The notes under the pieces are model-generated. The model was given only the letters and a program-made list of their open reading frames with translations, did no database searches and was not told the DNA's origin. From contig JAEYPM010000056.1 of NCBI GenBank assembly GCA_023410675.1, forward strand, positions 1 through 17,896: DNA of 17,896 bases, read 5' to 3'. This document shows positions 6,575-15,261 of the stretch, in pieces (position 1 is the first letter of the stretch; every line of letters starts with the position of its first letter). A program made the position numbers and the translations under genes. The stretch is from Bacillota bacterium (GTDB lineage Bacteria > Bacillota > Clostridia > Lachnospirales > Cellulosilyticaceae).

Positions 6575-7920
6575 ACTGTTTTTTCCCCCTTTAAATAGTA
6601 AGGCCCTTCTAGAAGTCCTTTTTGTTTTAGTAACTCTACTATAGGTATTATCTTGTCTACATGATATCCTAGCTTAGTAGCTATATTTATTAAGTTATAA
6701 TATCCATCAGAATAATTTAATAGCATAAGTATACTGTTCAGAAATTGTCTACTTTCAAGATTCTTATCCGTAGAAGCACCTCTACTGTCATTACAATTAA
6801 GTGTTGGATAAAGATCGTAATCACCTAGTTTCACTTCTCCATATGGTTTTTTATTGATATAATATCCATTATTGTCAAGGATTATTAAGATCTTCTCTAG
6901 TTCATCTACACTTTTTAATAAATTTCCAATCCCCATCAGGTTCTTATTATCAAGTGAGGTATGATACTCAGGATATGATCCATAGGCCAGTCTCGCCATT
7001 TGTCCTATTGGAAGATTAAAGCCAGGAGAGCAATACTGGCGCTCATCTGATCCATACAAAGGAGTAAATCTCTCTTTTCTTATATCAATACTATTAGTAT
7101 TAATTAGATAATCTATTACTTCATTAGTAGGAGTGTTGTCTTTTCTAGACATTTTATATCTAAAAGATGTATTGCCTCCCATACAAGTTAAAACTAAACC
7201 TGAATATACTTTATGTTTTAATTCCTTCCCAAATCTGCTTAAATAAGCAATGCTTCCAATGGTCTCTGGGTTCACTACAAATCTATAGGTTAAGTTTCTA
7301 CTTTTCCAACTCATTAGTCTATTATATAACATAGCTAGTACAATAGGTCCACTTAATTCATTATTGGCCATAGATGGATGGCACAAATATGCTGATAATA
7401 AAACTTCTTTATCTGTATTTCCTTTAAGTATCGTATGTCCAACCTCTAAGGTTCCTTCTTTTAATTCGCTGTCGATAAATACTTCATATGTGCCTTCTTT
7501 AAGATTCTTGTATCTTTCATATTGCATACAAAAGCCCCATCTTTCCTTATAATAAGAAGTTACATAAGGAATTGCCTCTGGTAACTCAGGTAAGGTATAT
7601 ATATGCTCTTTTAGCGTTTGTAAATTTATCCTTTCATGGATCTTAGTTGTGTAATTAACGACATGCAAGTTACTATCTTTGAAATCTAGAATCTTATTTC
7701 CATATTCATCTTTAATCCAAGCATCACTAATAATCCATTCTTGTGGTATTGTCCAGTTAAGAACTTGTTCTCCTGTTTTAAAATGTAACATTTCTAAAGG
7801 TATATATTCTCTAAGAATATCAAAGGATTTTCTCAATCCCTCTCCCATTATACTTCTACATAAAGGATACAATGCATCAAATAAACTATCAATACACTTA
7901 AGTTCAGCTAAGTGACTCAC
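6571..7920 (-). CDS. DUF4910 aminopeptidase-like protein with C-terminal winged helix
   Basis: 449-residue protein of the DUF4910/DUF2172 group: an M28-like zinc hydrolase fold with an inserted beta-rich domain (about 60-120) and a winged-helix-like tail (about 370-449). Candidate metal residues are H181 in LCHPSMANNELSG (179-191), E219 in NPETIGS (218-224), D292/E293 in SDERQYC and H320 in EYHTSLDN. Where classical M28 peptidases have the bridging Asp, this protein has Asn187, so ordinary aminopeptidase activity is doubtful. The family is recurrent in sugar-modification loci; its reaction there is not established to my knowledge. The start is a GTG (7918-7920) with AGGAGG ten bases upstream; ATG codons nearby are out of frame. 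It is coupled by ATGA overlap to the formyltransferase-like gene, so the two probably act on one substrate, perhaps deacylating an amine that is then formylated (speculative). Confidence 0.8.
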   Translation of the reverse strand: MSHLAELKCIDSLFDALYPLCRSIMGEGLRKSFDILREYIPLEMLHFKTGEQVLNWTIPQEWIISDAWIKDEYGNKILDFKDSNLHVVNYTTKIHERINLQTLKEHIYTLPELPEAIPYVTSYYKERWGFCMQYERYKNLKEGTYEVFIDSELKEGTLEVGHTILKGNTDKEVLLSAYLCHPSMANNELSGPIVLAMLYNRLMSWKSRNLTYRFVVNPETIGSIAYLSRFGKELKHKVYSGLVLTCMGGNTSFRYKMSRKDNTPTNEVIDYLINTNSIDIRKERFTPLYGSDERQYCSPGFNLPIGQMARLAYGSYPEYHTSLDNKNLMGIGNLLKSVDELEKILIILDNNGYYINKKPYGEVKLGDYDLYPTLNCNDSRGASTDKNLESRQFLNSILMLLNYSDGYYNLINIATKLGYHVDKIIPIVELLKQKGLLEGPYYLKGEKTV

Positions 7921-7930
7921 TATACATTTT

Positions 7931-7936
7931 CCTCCT
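7931..7936 (-). promoter_or_regulatory. Ribosome binding site supporting a GTG start
   Basis: Reads AGGAGG on the minus strand, ten bases ahead of the GTG at 7918-7920. No in-frame ATG fits the family start, so this site decides the DUF4910 start. Confidence 0.6.
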
Positions 7937-8011
7937 CATATCCTTCGTATTTTTATTAGTCTATTGTTCATAGCTATTATAAACAGATTTTCATCTCTAT
8001 AAGTTTCTAAC

Positions 8012-9142
8012 CTAATAAAGCATTAAGTTCTTTCTAAGTTCTCTTACTGTAATCTTTACTTCTCCTGACTTGCATGTATTTTTAATATTATCCTTAGCAT
8101 CTAAATAATTACTTTGAATTTCAAGTGCTTTACTAAAACAAATCCGTGCTTCATCAAATAATCCCAAGCAGTGCATCGCTGCCCCTAAATTATTATGAGC
8201 CTCTGCTCTATTGCCTTCTATAGAAATTGCTTTTTCATAATATTTAACTGCCGTTACATAGTCTGTCTCTAGATAATAAACATTTCCCAAGTAAAAGTTC
8301 TTTAGATAATCTATCTTTGTATACTTACTTATATTCTCTAAAGCTTTTTTGGACTCTTCATAATTTTTTATTTTAATAAAAATCTTTCCTAATAATAGAT
8401 TTTTCTTATCACCTTCTAATGATGATTTATTCACTATATCTCTTATTCTATCAATGCCTAAGTCCTCTATAACTTGAATCTCCATATTTTCTTGAGCTTG
8501 CTTATTATTAGTAAGATTATTACTATGCCTTCTATATTTGTATAATATTTTTTTCATATAAACAAACTTATACTTCTGAGCCAATTGTATTATCATCCAG
8601 TAGTCTTCTGCATACTTCATCTGGGGCTTGTATGCTATATTTTCAAAACATTTTCTCTTATACATTAAGGTAGGTAAACATGGCATAATCTGTCTAAATA
8701 ATAATTGACTAATGAAATCTTCCGGTTCTAGTTCTTCATATTCACATCTTAGTTGTTTTATTTCATTATCAAACTCGTCTATTAGAATAACATCATTATA
8801 AGCTATATCTGCATCATTACTCTCAATAAAACTTACCTGTTCTTGTATTTTTGTTGGCAAATATAAGTCATCTGAGTCAAGCCATGCAATATAGTCTCCT
8901 GTACACTGCCTAAGCCCTGTGTTTCTAGCAACAGCGACTCCTTGATTCTGTTGATAGATATATTTGATATTGGGGTATGCTAACGCAATTTCTTCTGTAT
9001 GATCGGTAGAGCCATCATTGACTACAATAACTTCTATGTTCTTATATGTTTGATTTAACACACTATTTAGACTTGATGCTATATACTTTTCGCCATTATA
9101 TACACATATAATAACTGACACTAGCTTTTCTGTCTTTTGCAC
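8012..9142 (-). CDS. GT2 glycosyltransferase with C-terminal TPR repeats
   Basis: 376-residue protein. Residues 7-225 are a GT-A family 2 glycosyltransferase: VSVIICVYNGEKYI (8-21), VVNDGSTD (40-47), GVAVARNTGL (68-77) and the metal/nucleotide-sugar motif WLDSDD (87-92). The C-terminal part from about residue 240 is helical, with at least two recognisable TPR units between about 275 and 350 (NFYLGNVYYLETDYVTAVKY and the HNNLGAAMHCLGLFDEAR unit). GT2-TPR fusions are common in Clostridia flagellar and surface glycan loci, where the TPR part may hold a protein acceptor; that role is inference. The start is GTG at 9140-9142 with AGAGGG seven bases upstream; the nearby ATG is out of frame. It has no transmembrane segment, so it acts in the cytoplasm. 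The donor sugar is unknown. Confidence 0.9.
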   Translation of the reverse strand: MQKTEKLVSVIICVYNGEKYIASSLNSVLNQTYKNIEVIVVNDGSTDHTEEIALAYPNIKYIYQQNQGVAVARNTGLRQCTGDYIAWLDSDDLYLPTKIQEQVSFIESNDADIAYNDVILIDEFDNEIKQLRCEYEELEPEDFISQLLFRQIMPCLPTLMYKRKCFENIAYKPQMKYAEDYWMIIQLAQKYKFVYMKKILYKYRRHSNNLTNNKQAQENMEIQVIEDLGIDRIRDIVNKSSLEGDKKNLLLGKIFIKIKNYEESKKALENISKYTKIDYLKNFYLGNVYYLETDYVTAVKYYEKAISIEGNRAEAHNNLGAAMHCLGLFDEARICFSKALEIQSNYLDAKDNIKNTCKSGEVKITVRELRKNLMLY

Positions 9143-9178
9143 GATGCATCCCTCTTCTTTAAAAAAATTGGTATCCTA

Positions 9179-10717
9179 TTATCTTATTTCTTCCAGAGCT
9201 TCTTTAGTTGCTTTTAAATAAGCATAACCATATCTTTTATCTGGCTCTAAATAGGTACCCTCGCCCCACTCATTCCATGCATTAACAAATACTGCTGGTT
9301 CATCTAAATCTTTTGTTTTACTTTCTTTTAAAATATCTTTTAACCAAGTTTTATATAAAGCAGGCGTACTTCTTTCAAAAATAAGCCCTCTATTATTTTT
9401 TCTTGCACTATTATCCCACATAGGAATAATCGATCTATATAATTTCTCTAACCTTAGCTTTTCGTATTTCTTATTGAATACGATATCTTCATAATCATAT
9501 ATTGTTCCTAAAAAGTTAGAAGCTACATATTTCATCTCTTTTGATATATCTTTTGCATACGGTTTTACATTATTAGGCTGAAATTCTGCCTGTGCGTCAA
9601 AACCTAGTTGAAGTAAATCTGCTTCATAATGCATTTCTTTAATTCCAATTATATAGAGATCACCGATTGCTGAGTTCTTGCAGCTTTTCCTCCAATATCG
9701 TAATACTTCTTGAGTATCTGGTATAAATGAAGGCCTATAAATAACTAATAACTTTTTACCTCGTATTTCTATATATCTGGAATCTTTCATATACCTTTGC
9801 ATATCATGTATAACATTCTTATACTCTTCTATATCTTGCTTTTGTTCAATTAAGACATTACTTCTTGTTCCATCAAATCCAGCTGTCCAGTTTTCATTTG
9901 CCCAACATAAGCTAAATGGCATGCTTAAACTTTTGTCATCTAACAACATATTTAATGGCTTATCTAATAATCTTTTCCCTCCAAAATTATAGTAATAATA
10001 GCAAAATCCATATATACCATGTGATTTTGCTAATTCAATCTGCCTTTCAATATTTTCTTTTAGCCTAAGGTCATACCATCCTAATTCACCTGGTATTTTA
10101 GGTTGATAATGTTCCACATATTGTGGCACTGCCCTCATAACATTGTTCCATTCTGTTACCCCTTTACCCCACCACTTATCATTTTCTTCTGTTGGATAAA
10201 ATTGTGGCAAATAGTAGGCTATAATTTTAGGATCTGTTTCTTCTCTTATATATGGTTTCTGTGGCAATTCTACATAGTACTGGTCCTTATATGTAGGGGT
10301 ATTAAGTATTGTCTTAATATACTCCTGCTCAAAACTATTATTCTGTTGTGAACACATCGCCTGATTTTGTGCTATATTCGTTACAAATGTTTCAAATGCT
10401 TCAATATTATATACTTGATCTCGTAATAATTGATTAGCTATTTCCTCAAAGTATATGCTTGCAATAACTACCTTATAAATGTCAGTTTTTTGTTTAATCT
10501 CTTTCGGATGAATAATAGGAATACCATGTAACTCAGTTCCTATTTTTTCAGGGTTGTTATCTGAAAAATATAGTATGCTGTAAAAGTCTTTTAATCTAAG
10601 ATATGCTTGTAACCCTGATGTACCACAGCCAAATATTATGATGTTTTTTTTCATACTATCCTGCTTTCCTATTCTTCTTATATTTATTTTATCTAATACA
10701 TCTACTTCATTGTTCAT
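9179..10717 (-). CDS. WbsX (GH99-like) glycan protein with N-terminal Rossmann-like module
   Basis: 512-residue two-domain protein. Residues 25-105 form a Rossmann-like module: IIIFGCGTSGLQ (26-37), YFSDNNPEKIG (50-60) and VVIASIYFEEI (83-93). Residues ~163-512 are a WbsX/GH99-like TIM barrel: IIAYYLPQFYP (165-175), WWGKGVTEWNN (182-192), HGIYGFCYYYYNF (233-245), CWANENWT (271-278) and the final WNEWGEGTYLEP segment. WbsX proteins are frequent in O-antigen and rhamnan loci and are related to endo-mannan hydrolases; whether they cleave or transfer is unsettled. The listed ATG (10717) has little ribosome site; a second ATG at 10652-10654, preceded by AGGA, begins MKKNIIIFG exactly at the Rossmann strand and may be the true start. 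It lies seven bases after the upstream GT4 gene. Confidence 0.86.
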   Translation of the reverse strand: MNNEVDVLDKINIRRIGKQDSMKKNIIIFGCGTSGLQAYLRLKDFYSILYFSDNNPEKIGTELHGIPIIHPKEIKQKTDIYKVVIASIYFEEIANQLLRDQVYNIEAFETFVTNIAQNQAMCSQQNNSFEQEYIKTILNTPTYKDQYYVELPQKPYIREETDPKIIAYYLPQFYPTEENDKWWGKGVTEWNNVMRAVPQYVEHYQPKIPGELGWYDLRLKENIERQIELAKSHGIYGFCYYYYNFGGKRLLDKPLNMLLDDKSLSMPFSLCWANENWTAGFDGTRSNVLIEQKQDIEEYKNVIHDMQRYMKDSRYIEIRGKKLLVIYRPSFIPDTQEVLRYWRKSCKNSAIGDLYIIGIKEMHYEADLLQLGFDAQAEFQPNNVKPYAKDISKEMKYVASNFLGTIYDYEDIVFNKKYEKLRLEKLYRSIIPMWDNSARKNNRGLIFERSTPALYKTWLKDILKESKTKDLDEPAVFVNAWNEWGEGTYLEPDKRYGYAYLKATKEALEEIR

Positions 10718-10724
10718 ATAGATT

Positions 10725-12194
10725 TCATAATAAGAGCGTTAATATATCTTGATTTACCTCTAGTTTATCAATCTTTTTTTTATTTTTCTTTAATTCGCAT
10801 TGTACTTTTTGTGTATCATTAAGAAACTCATATAACTCATTATCTGTATTAAAGATTACGCCATTTTTATTCTGTGCAACTTGTGCTGCAATATTTCCAC
10901 TAATAGCATTTGTTATGACAAGTGCTCCTGCCTTATAGCTTTCATAGTAGGTATATGAATATGTTTCAGGCCAAATAGACCATAGTAGTGCTATATCTAT
11001 TTTATAATCATTCATTTTATTAACCATAGCCTCTTGTCCTTCTGTCTGGAAAGATACATCTACATAGGTTACATTTTCAAGCTTTTCATCACTTAACCCA
11101 AAACAATAAAATTCGTACCTATCTGAGTATTTACTAACAATACTTTTAAAAATATCCCATCCTTTAACATAGCTTTTATATCCAATATACCCTATTTTTA
11201 CAACATGATTAATCTGCTTCTTATTATTGCATATACTATATTCTTGATGAGGTATGGTTATTACATTTATATTATTAAATACTGTTGTAATAATGTCTTG
11301 AGTGTAGTTTGATGGGGTAATCACCTGAACATTTTTTTGCTTAAATAAATTTTTATGGAATTCGACTCTTTTTTTCATTTCTAAATAATGACAACATGTT
11401 TTACATATTTCAAATTCATTATATGGAGCATTACAGAACTTCTTATCATTATACATTAAATTGTAGGATTCACAAATACAAGAGTAGTCATGCACATAAT
11501 AAATTGTTTTAATTCTTTTGCTTGCATCTATTATACTTGATATAATCTGTTTATTAAATCCTATCAGATTATGTATAATTATTTCTTTGATAAACGCTTT
11601 TCTTTTTTCTAGTATATTCAGCAAATTATGCAAAGCAATATAAAACTTTTCATCCCCTTTTACTATAATTCCTAGAATCAAATTTTCTGAATTAATAATA
11701 TCTATTCTAAATGGATAAATATGATATGTATCAATTCCTATATTATTAATATATTGTACCTGTTCTATTATAAATTTTTCTGTTCCCCCTAAGTATCTAG
11801 TATAATTATTGCTGCTCAAAGTAAATACAGTATCTTTTGAGGGTATATCTACTATTTCTTTTATTTCATTTTGCATCAATAAAATAAATTCATGATTTAC
11901 AATATCAAAGTTGCCTAATTCTCTAATTTGATCTTTAATTTCTGTATAATAGCAAGAAAAAATGATAATTAAAGTTCGTTTTGTATCTTCTTCCTTAAGC
12001 ACATTACTACTTTTAACTTCTCTGTTTGAAAATGTAGTCCCTATTTTTTGCTGATTGTTATCTATAAAATATTTTATATTTATTTTAACTCTTTCTAAGG
12101 TCGCACTTGCTGCCCCTCCAGTTCCCCAGCCAATTATATTATTGTATTCACCCAGCCAATGATTTAAATCTCTGTCATTGAATACCATATCCAT
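10725..12194 (-). CDS. GT4-family glycosyltransferase with N-terminal Rossmann-like module
   Basis: 489-residue protein. Residues ~18-105 are a Rossmann-like module (NNIIGWGTGGAAS, 18-30; YFIDNNQQKIG, 42-52; LIIIFSCYYTEI, 75-86), very close in layout to that of the downstream WbsX protein. The glycosyltransferase follows from ~124: RYLGGTEKF (133-141) is the N-terminal Gly-Gly loop, and PETYSYTYYESYKAG (409-423) holds an exact E-x7-E pair (E410, E418) of retaining GT4 enzymes. Between them lies a cysteine cluster, C239, C241, C254, C264, C267 and C268, after YVHDYS, which could bind a metal. AGAGG lies some eight bases before the ATG. The first 20 bases overlap the 3' end of the preceding glycosyltransferase gene. 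Sugar donor and acceptor are unknown. Strongly AT-rich (Asn/Ile/Lys-rich). Confidence 0.85.
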   Translation of the reverse strand: MDMVFNDRDLNHWLGEYNNIIGWGTGGAASATLERVKINIKYFIDNNQQKIGTTFSNREVKSSNVLKEEDTKRTLIIIFSCYYTEIKDQIRELGNFDIVNHEFILLMQNEIKEIVDIPSKDTVFTLSSNNYTRYLGGTEKFIIEQVQYINNIGIDTYHIYPFRIDIINSENLILGIIVKGDEKFYIALHNLLNILEKRKAFIKEIIIHNLIGFNKQIISSIIDASKRIKTIYYVHDYSCICESYNLMYNDKKFCNAPYNEFEICKTCCHYLEMKKRVEFHKNLFKQKNVQVITPSNYTQDIITTVFNNINVITIPHQEYSICNNKKQINHVVKIGYIGYKSYVKGWDIFKSIVSKYSDRYEFYCFGLSDEKLENVTYVDVSFQTEGQEAMVNKMNDYKIDIALLWSIWPETYSYTYYESYKAGALVITNAISGNIAAQVAQNKNGVIFNTDNELYEFLNDTQKVQCELKKNKKKIDKLEVNQDILTLLL

Positions 12195-13581
12195 ATATAT
12201 ATCCTCTCCCTAAATCATATCCTAATTGTTTTAAGAAATAAGTTGCTTCTTGTTTTCCTCCATTTGTGCATATTAATATATAATCAAACGGCATCTTCTC
12301 GATATCTTCAATAGAATAAATGGGCTCTTCTTCCGAAGTTGATTTCTTATACTTATCAATATATCCTAGACATTTTAGTTTAGGAGCAACTTCACTCATC
12401 AATCTTTTTGTGATTTTGCCATGAATATCATATCCCCATATTAAATATTTTCCATCTTTAGGTATGTTCTTTAACATACTATTTAAGTTTAAATCGAAAT
12501 TTTTTATCTTAATTTTATCTTCAGTAATATTAAATTCATTTATTATATCTCTATACGTAAGGTATTTTTTTTCTTCAACTTCTGAAAAAGGATTTAAATT
12601 ACCTGCTATAAAAGGATTTTTATTAATCTGCTGTAAAATGGTTGAACTTCTATAGAGTTTGCGATGTTCCTTGCTAATCTCATGACCATTAGAAAATGTG
12701 CTATAACTCCACTTAATTTTAGATAGTTCTTTATTGTGACAAATATTTTCCATTTCAGAGCTATATTCATCCAAAATTTTATAGATTAAGTGATCAGTAT
12801 CTGGAAAGTATTTATTTGTTACTATTTTATTTGCTCCAGAATCATATCCTGAAAAATGAATAAATCTTAATACGTGCCTATTTACATAATATTGATTTTC
12901 TATCTCTTCTATTTTTCGTTTAGAGTAATTCCAAGGTGCAAAATTATATCCCGGATGCTTCAAAATGTATACATTAAATAATGCAGGTGCTAAATCCACC
13001 CACTTCTGATCGGTAAATACTCCATTTGGAATATCATCATAACAAAACATCCTTAGTCTTTCACTCCACCAATTAATAAATTTTACAGATTCTTGACCTC
13101 TTCTTATAGCTAGAAAACCTAAATTATAAACACCATACCTTAGTGAACATAATTCATTATGTATTACATTGTCCAAGCTTGTCTCATGTTCACACAAATG
13201 TGGCGTTAATACAATTTGGTTGTCGTCTAACAAGTCTTCTAATTCCATCAATTTGCTATATACTTTTATGTCGGGATCTAAATATACAAACTTATCATTA
13301 TCTTTATATCTTGCAAGCAAATATGTAAATATTTCTCCTTTAATACTCGTAGCAGCCTCTACAATAGTATGTTTAAAAATGTGAGAATGAAAATTATCAA
13401 AATCCAAGTCCTTTGCTAAAACAACTTTATCAAAATATGGATAATCTTTTGCCTCATAAGGTGCTTGTTCTTCTACCAAGAATAAAACAAACTTATAATT
13501 ATCATCTACTAATTTTAATGATCTTGCCAACACCATTGCTTTGTCTAAATAATTGGAGCATATAGATGTACAAAATATCAT
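12175..13581 (-). CDS. GT-A glycosyltransferase (GT8-like) with C-terminal Rossmann-like module
   Basis: 468-residue protein. The N-terminal ~290 residues look like a GT-A nucleotide-sugar transferase: the start IFCTSICSNYLDKAMVLARS (2-21), a DxD motif in FVYLDPDIKVY (98-108; D102, D104), YGVYNLGFLAIRRG in the middle, and a later HPGYNFAPWNYSKR segment. The GT8-like label is by resemblance only. Residues ~374-468 form a Rossmann-like module (YLIWGYDIHGK, YIDKYKKS, YILICTNGGKQE), the same type seen in neighbouring genes but here at the C-terminus. AAGGAGG lies ten bases before the ATG. The gene overlaps the next one by 20 bases. No membrane segment or signal peptide is visible. Substrate unknown. 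Confidence 0.78.
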   Translation of the reverse strand: MIFCTSICSNYLDKAMVLARSLKLVDDNYKFVLFLVEEQAPYEAKDYPYFDKVVLAKDLDFDNFHSHIFKHTIVEAATSIKGEIFTYLLARYKDNDKFVYLDPDIKVYSKLMELEDLLDDNQIVLTPHLCEHETSLDNVIHNELCSLRYGVYNLGFLAIRRGQESVKFINWWSERLRMFCYDDIPNGVFTDQKWVDLAPALFNVYILKHPGYNFAPWNYSKRKIEEIENQYYVNRHVLRFIHFSGYDSGANKIVTNKYFPDTDHLIYKILDEYSSEMENICHNKELSKIKWSYSTFSNGHEISKEHRKLYRSSTILQQINKNPFIAGNLNPFSEVEEKKYLTYRDIINEFNITEDKIKIKNFDLNLNSMLKNIPKDGKYLIWGYDIHGKITKRLMSEVAPKLKCLGYIDKYKKSTSEEEPIYSIEDIEKMPFDYILICTNGGKQEATYFLKQLGYDLGRGYIYGYGIQ

Positions 13582-13634
13582 ATTCTGAGTTCCTCCTTAT
13601 ATAAGATATCGTGGACTAAACTAAACACTATTCT

Positions 13635-15137
13635 CTAGTATAAATATATTGTTCGTATATTATGTTCAAGAGCATATCTATCTAGTATATTATGTATCAT
13701 TTCTTTTCCATTATTGGCTGTTACTATAACTATGTCTAATTGTATCTGTGCCAGATATAGTGGGGTTGATATATTCATTTCTTGCCACATTCCATTCTTG
13801 TAGGCGTCAATTGCTGCTACTATTTCAAGATTCTTGGTGGACTGAATGAGACTAAATACATCATTTGCAATTTCTCCAAGTCCCCATATCGCCACTTTTA
13901 ATTGCCTGTCGCTATTTTCAATTTCTTTTAACGTATTACTCAATACTTTAATACACTGCCTGCGTCCTCTTTGCTCATAATCTAAAAGAACATCTATATT
14001 AATATCCCCTAGATAGCCCAAGTTATTATAAAAGTTTTCTAATTTCGTATCCCCACCATTGTCTATGTACCCTGCTATCGCACTTTCTTTGCATTTTAAA
14101 GCTACAGCAGTATACTCCTCATTTGTTAAATTTAACAATTGTTTAATTAAGGTATAATATGTTGCATTACTACCATTATACATTTCTAATTCTGCAATAC
14201 TTTCGTATATATATCCATTACATTTATTACTTTCTGCATAATAGGGAGCTACAATACTAGGGTATCCTTGGAGTGCTGCTCTAATAATACTTCCGCCTCC
14301 AGCAACAATCACTAAAGACCCTTCCATCTCCTTTTCTAAGTTTTCATGAGGTACCAAGCCTAATAGCTTAACATGTCCAGCTCTAAATACTTCTGTTTTT
14401 TCACAAACTTTTTTTACCCTACTGGTTTCTTCTCCATCTCCTATGATTTTTAGTTCAATGTTTTTTTCACCCTCACAATATAACTTATTGACATCAGAAA
14501 TAAGTTGTATTAATCCACCTACTTTGAAATCACACAATCTCCCTATATATGTAATTATATAACTATTACTATTAACATTCTTATTTGCATTTGCTACCAT
14601 GCTAAACCATACTGGCACAATATTTCTATTTTGTATAGTCATATTATAATAGTCTTCATGAGACTTTATTTTATTTTCATCTAGCCATATTAACACATTG
14701 TTTTTGTCTAGTGATTCTAGCATTTCTTTGTATCCTTGTTCCGGAAAATACAAAAAGTTATCCGTATACTCTTTTGGATGACAGACAACTGAGCAAAATT
14801 TAGAATCTAGCATCTTTGCTAAGAAAACTCCCGTTATTGATAATCTTGCTCCAAATGTTTCTATAATTGCATCTTTGCCATCCAGTTCTTTTCTTAAAAT
14901 ACTATATAAGTTAAACATTTTATATATAGGAGCCTCTAAAGTTAATACCTCAAAATCAACCTCAATTATTTCTATTCCTATATCTTTAAATGCATCATAT
15001 AATTCACCTCTATAATTAGAACAAATAAAATACACTTTATGCTGATGATCAATTAACCATCGTGCTTTATCATAAATTAAAATTTCTACGCCTCCTGTAG
15101 ATGTCCCATAAGAAATTAATACATGGTTTTTTATCAT
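13635..15137 (-). CDS. GT4-like glycosyltransferase with C-terminal Rossmann-like module
   Basis: 500 residues from the chosen start. The N-terminal half begins VLISYGTSTGGVEILIYDKA, a typical GT-B acceptor-domain loop; the donor domain starts near SYIITYIGRLCDFKVGGL and includes KIIGDGEE, KLLGLVPHENL and AGGGSIIRAALQGYPSIVAP. The usual E-x7-E is not clear: the equivalent position reads GGGSIIRAALQGYP, so the first Glu may be replaced. Residues ~411-500 are a Rossmann-like module (LKVAIWGLGEIAND, AAIDAYKNGMW, IVIVTANNGKEM). An ATG at 15179 gives 14 extra residues but lacks a ribosome site; GGAGG precedes the ATG at 15135-15137 by ten bases and the fold begins there. A possible promoter lies just upstream. 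Donor and acceptor unknown. Confidence 0.8.
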   Translation of the reverse strand: MIKNHVLISYGTSTGGVEILIYDKARWLIDHQHKVYFICSNYRGELYDAFKDIGIEIIEVDFEVLTLEAPIYKMFNLYSILRKELDGKDAIIETFGARLSITGVFLAKMLDSKFCSVVCHPKEYTDNFLYFPEQGYKEMLESLDKNNVLIWLDENKIKSHEDYYNMTIQNRNIVPVWFSMVANANKNVNSNSYIITYIGRLCDFKVGGLIQLISDVNKLYCEGEKNIELKIIGDGEETSRVKKVCEKTEVFRAGHVKLLGLVPHENLEKEMEGSLVIVAGGGSIIRAALQGYPSIVAPYYAESNKCNGYIYESIAELEMYNGSNATYYTLIKQLLNLTNEEYTAVALKCKESAIAGYIDNGGDTKLENFYNNLGYLGDINIDVLLDYEQRGRRQCIKVLSNTLKEIENSDRQLKVAIWGLGEIANDVFSLIQSTKNLEIVAAIDAYKNGMWQEMNISTPLYLAQIQLDIVIVTANNGKEMIHNILDRYALEHNIRTIYLY

Positions 15138-15147
15138 AATTGTTATG

Positions 15148-15152
15148 CCTCC
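15148..15152 (-). promoter_or_regulatory. Ribosome binding site deciding the GT4 start
   Basis: GGAGG on the minus strand, ten bases before the ATG at 15135-15137; it favours that start over the ATG at 15179. Confidence 0.6.
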
Positions 15153-15177
15153 ACTAATTTTTATCAATTTCCTATAC

Positions 15178-15206
15178 ATTATACTATCCTGATATTTTCA
15201 TGTAGC
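15178..15206 (-). promoter_or_regulatory. Weak candidate sigma-A-type promoter
   Basis: On the minus strand a perfect TATAAT (15183-15178) follows GCTACA (15206-15201; only the last three bases match TTGACA) with a 17-base spacer. Transcription would begin near 15170, leaving a ~33-base leader with the GGAGG site before the ATG at 15137. It lies in an 82-base intergenic gap, one of the larger ones within the glycosyltransferase block. The -35 box is poor and the DNA is AT-rich, so chance is a real possibility. Confidence 0.25.
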
Positions 15207-15261
15207 ATTAAAAAGGTATATGATACTATGCTATGCATTTCTATTACATCTGCTACCTGCG

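Noticed and set aside
7976..7981. TATAAT on the minus strand in the gap before the DUF4910 gene
   Set aside because: No acceptable -35 at 16-18 bases and the extended TG is one base out of place; expected by chance in such AT-rich DNA.
15187..15250. Possible hairpin from TAGCAT/ATGCTA-type arms in the gap after the FkbM gene
   Set aside because: Only about six paired bases with a long loop and no T run; not a credible terminator or regulatory RNA.
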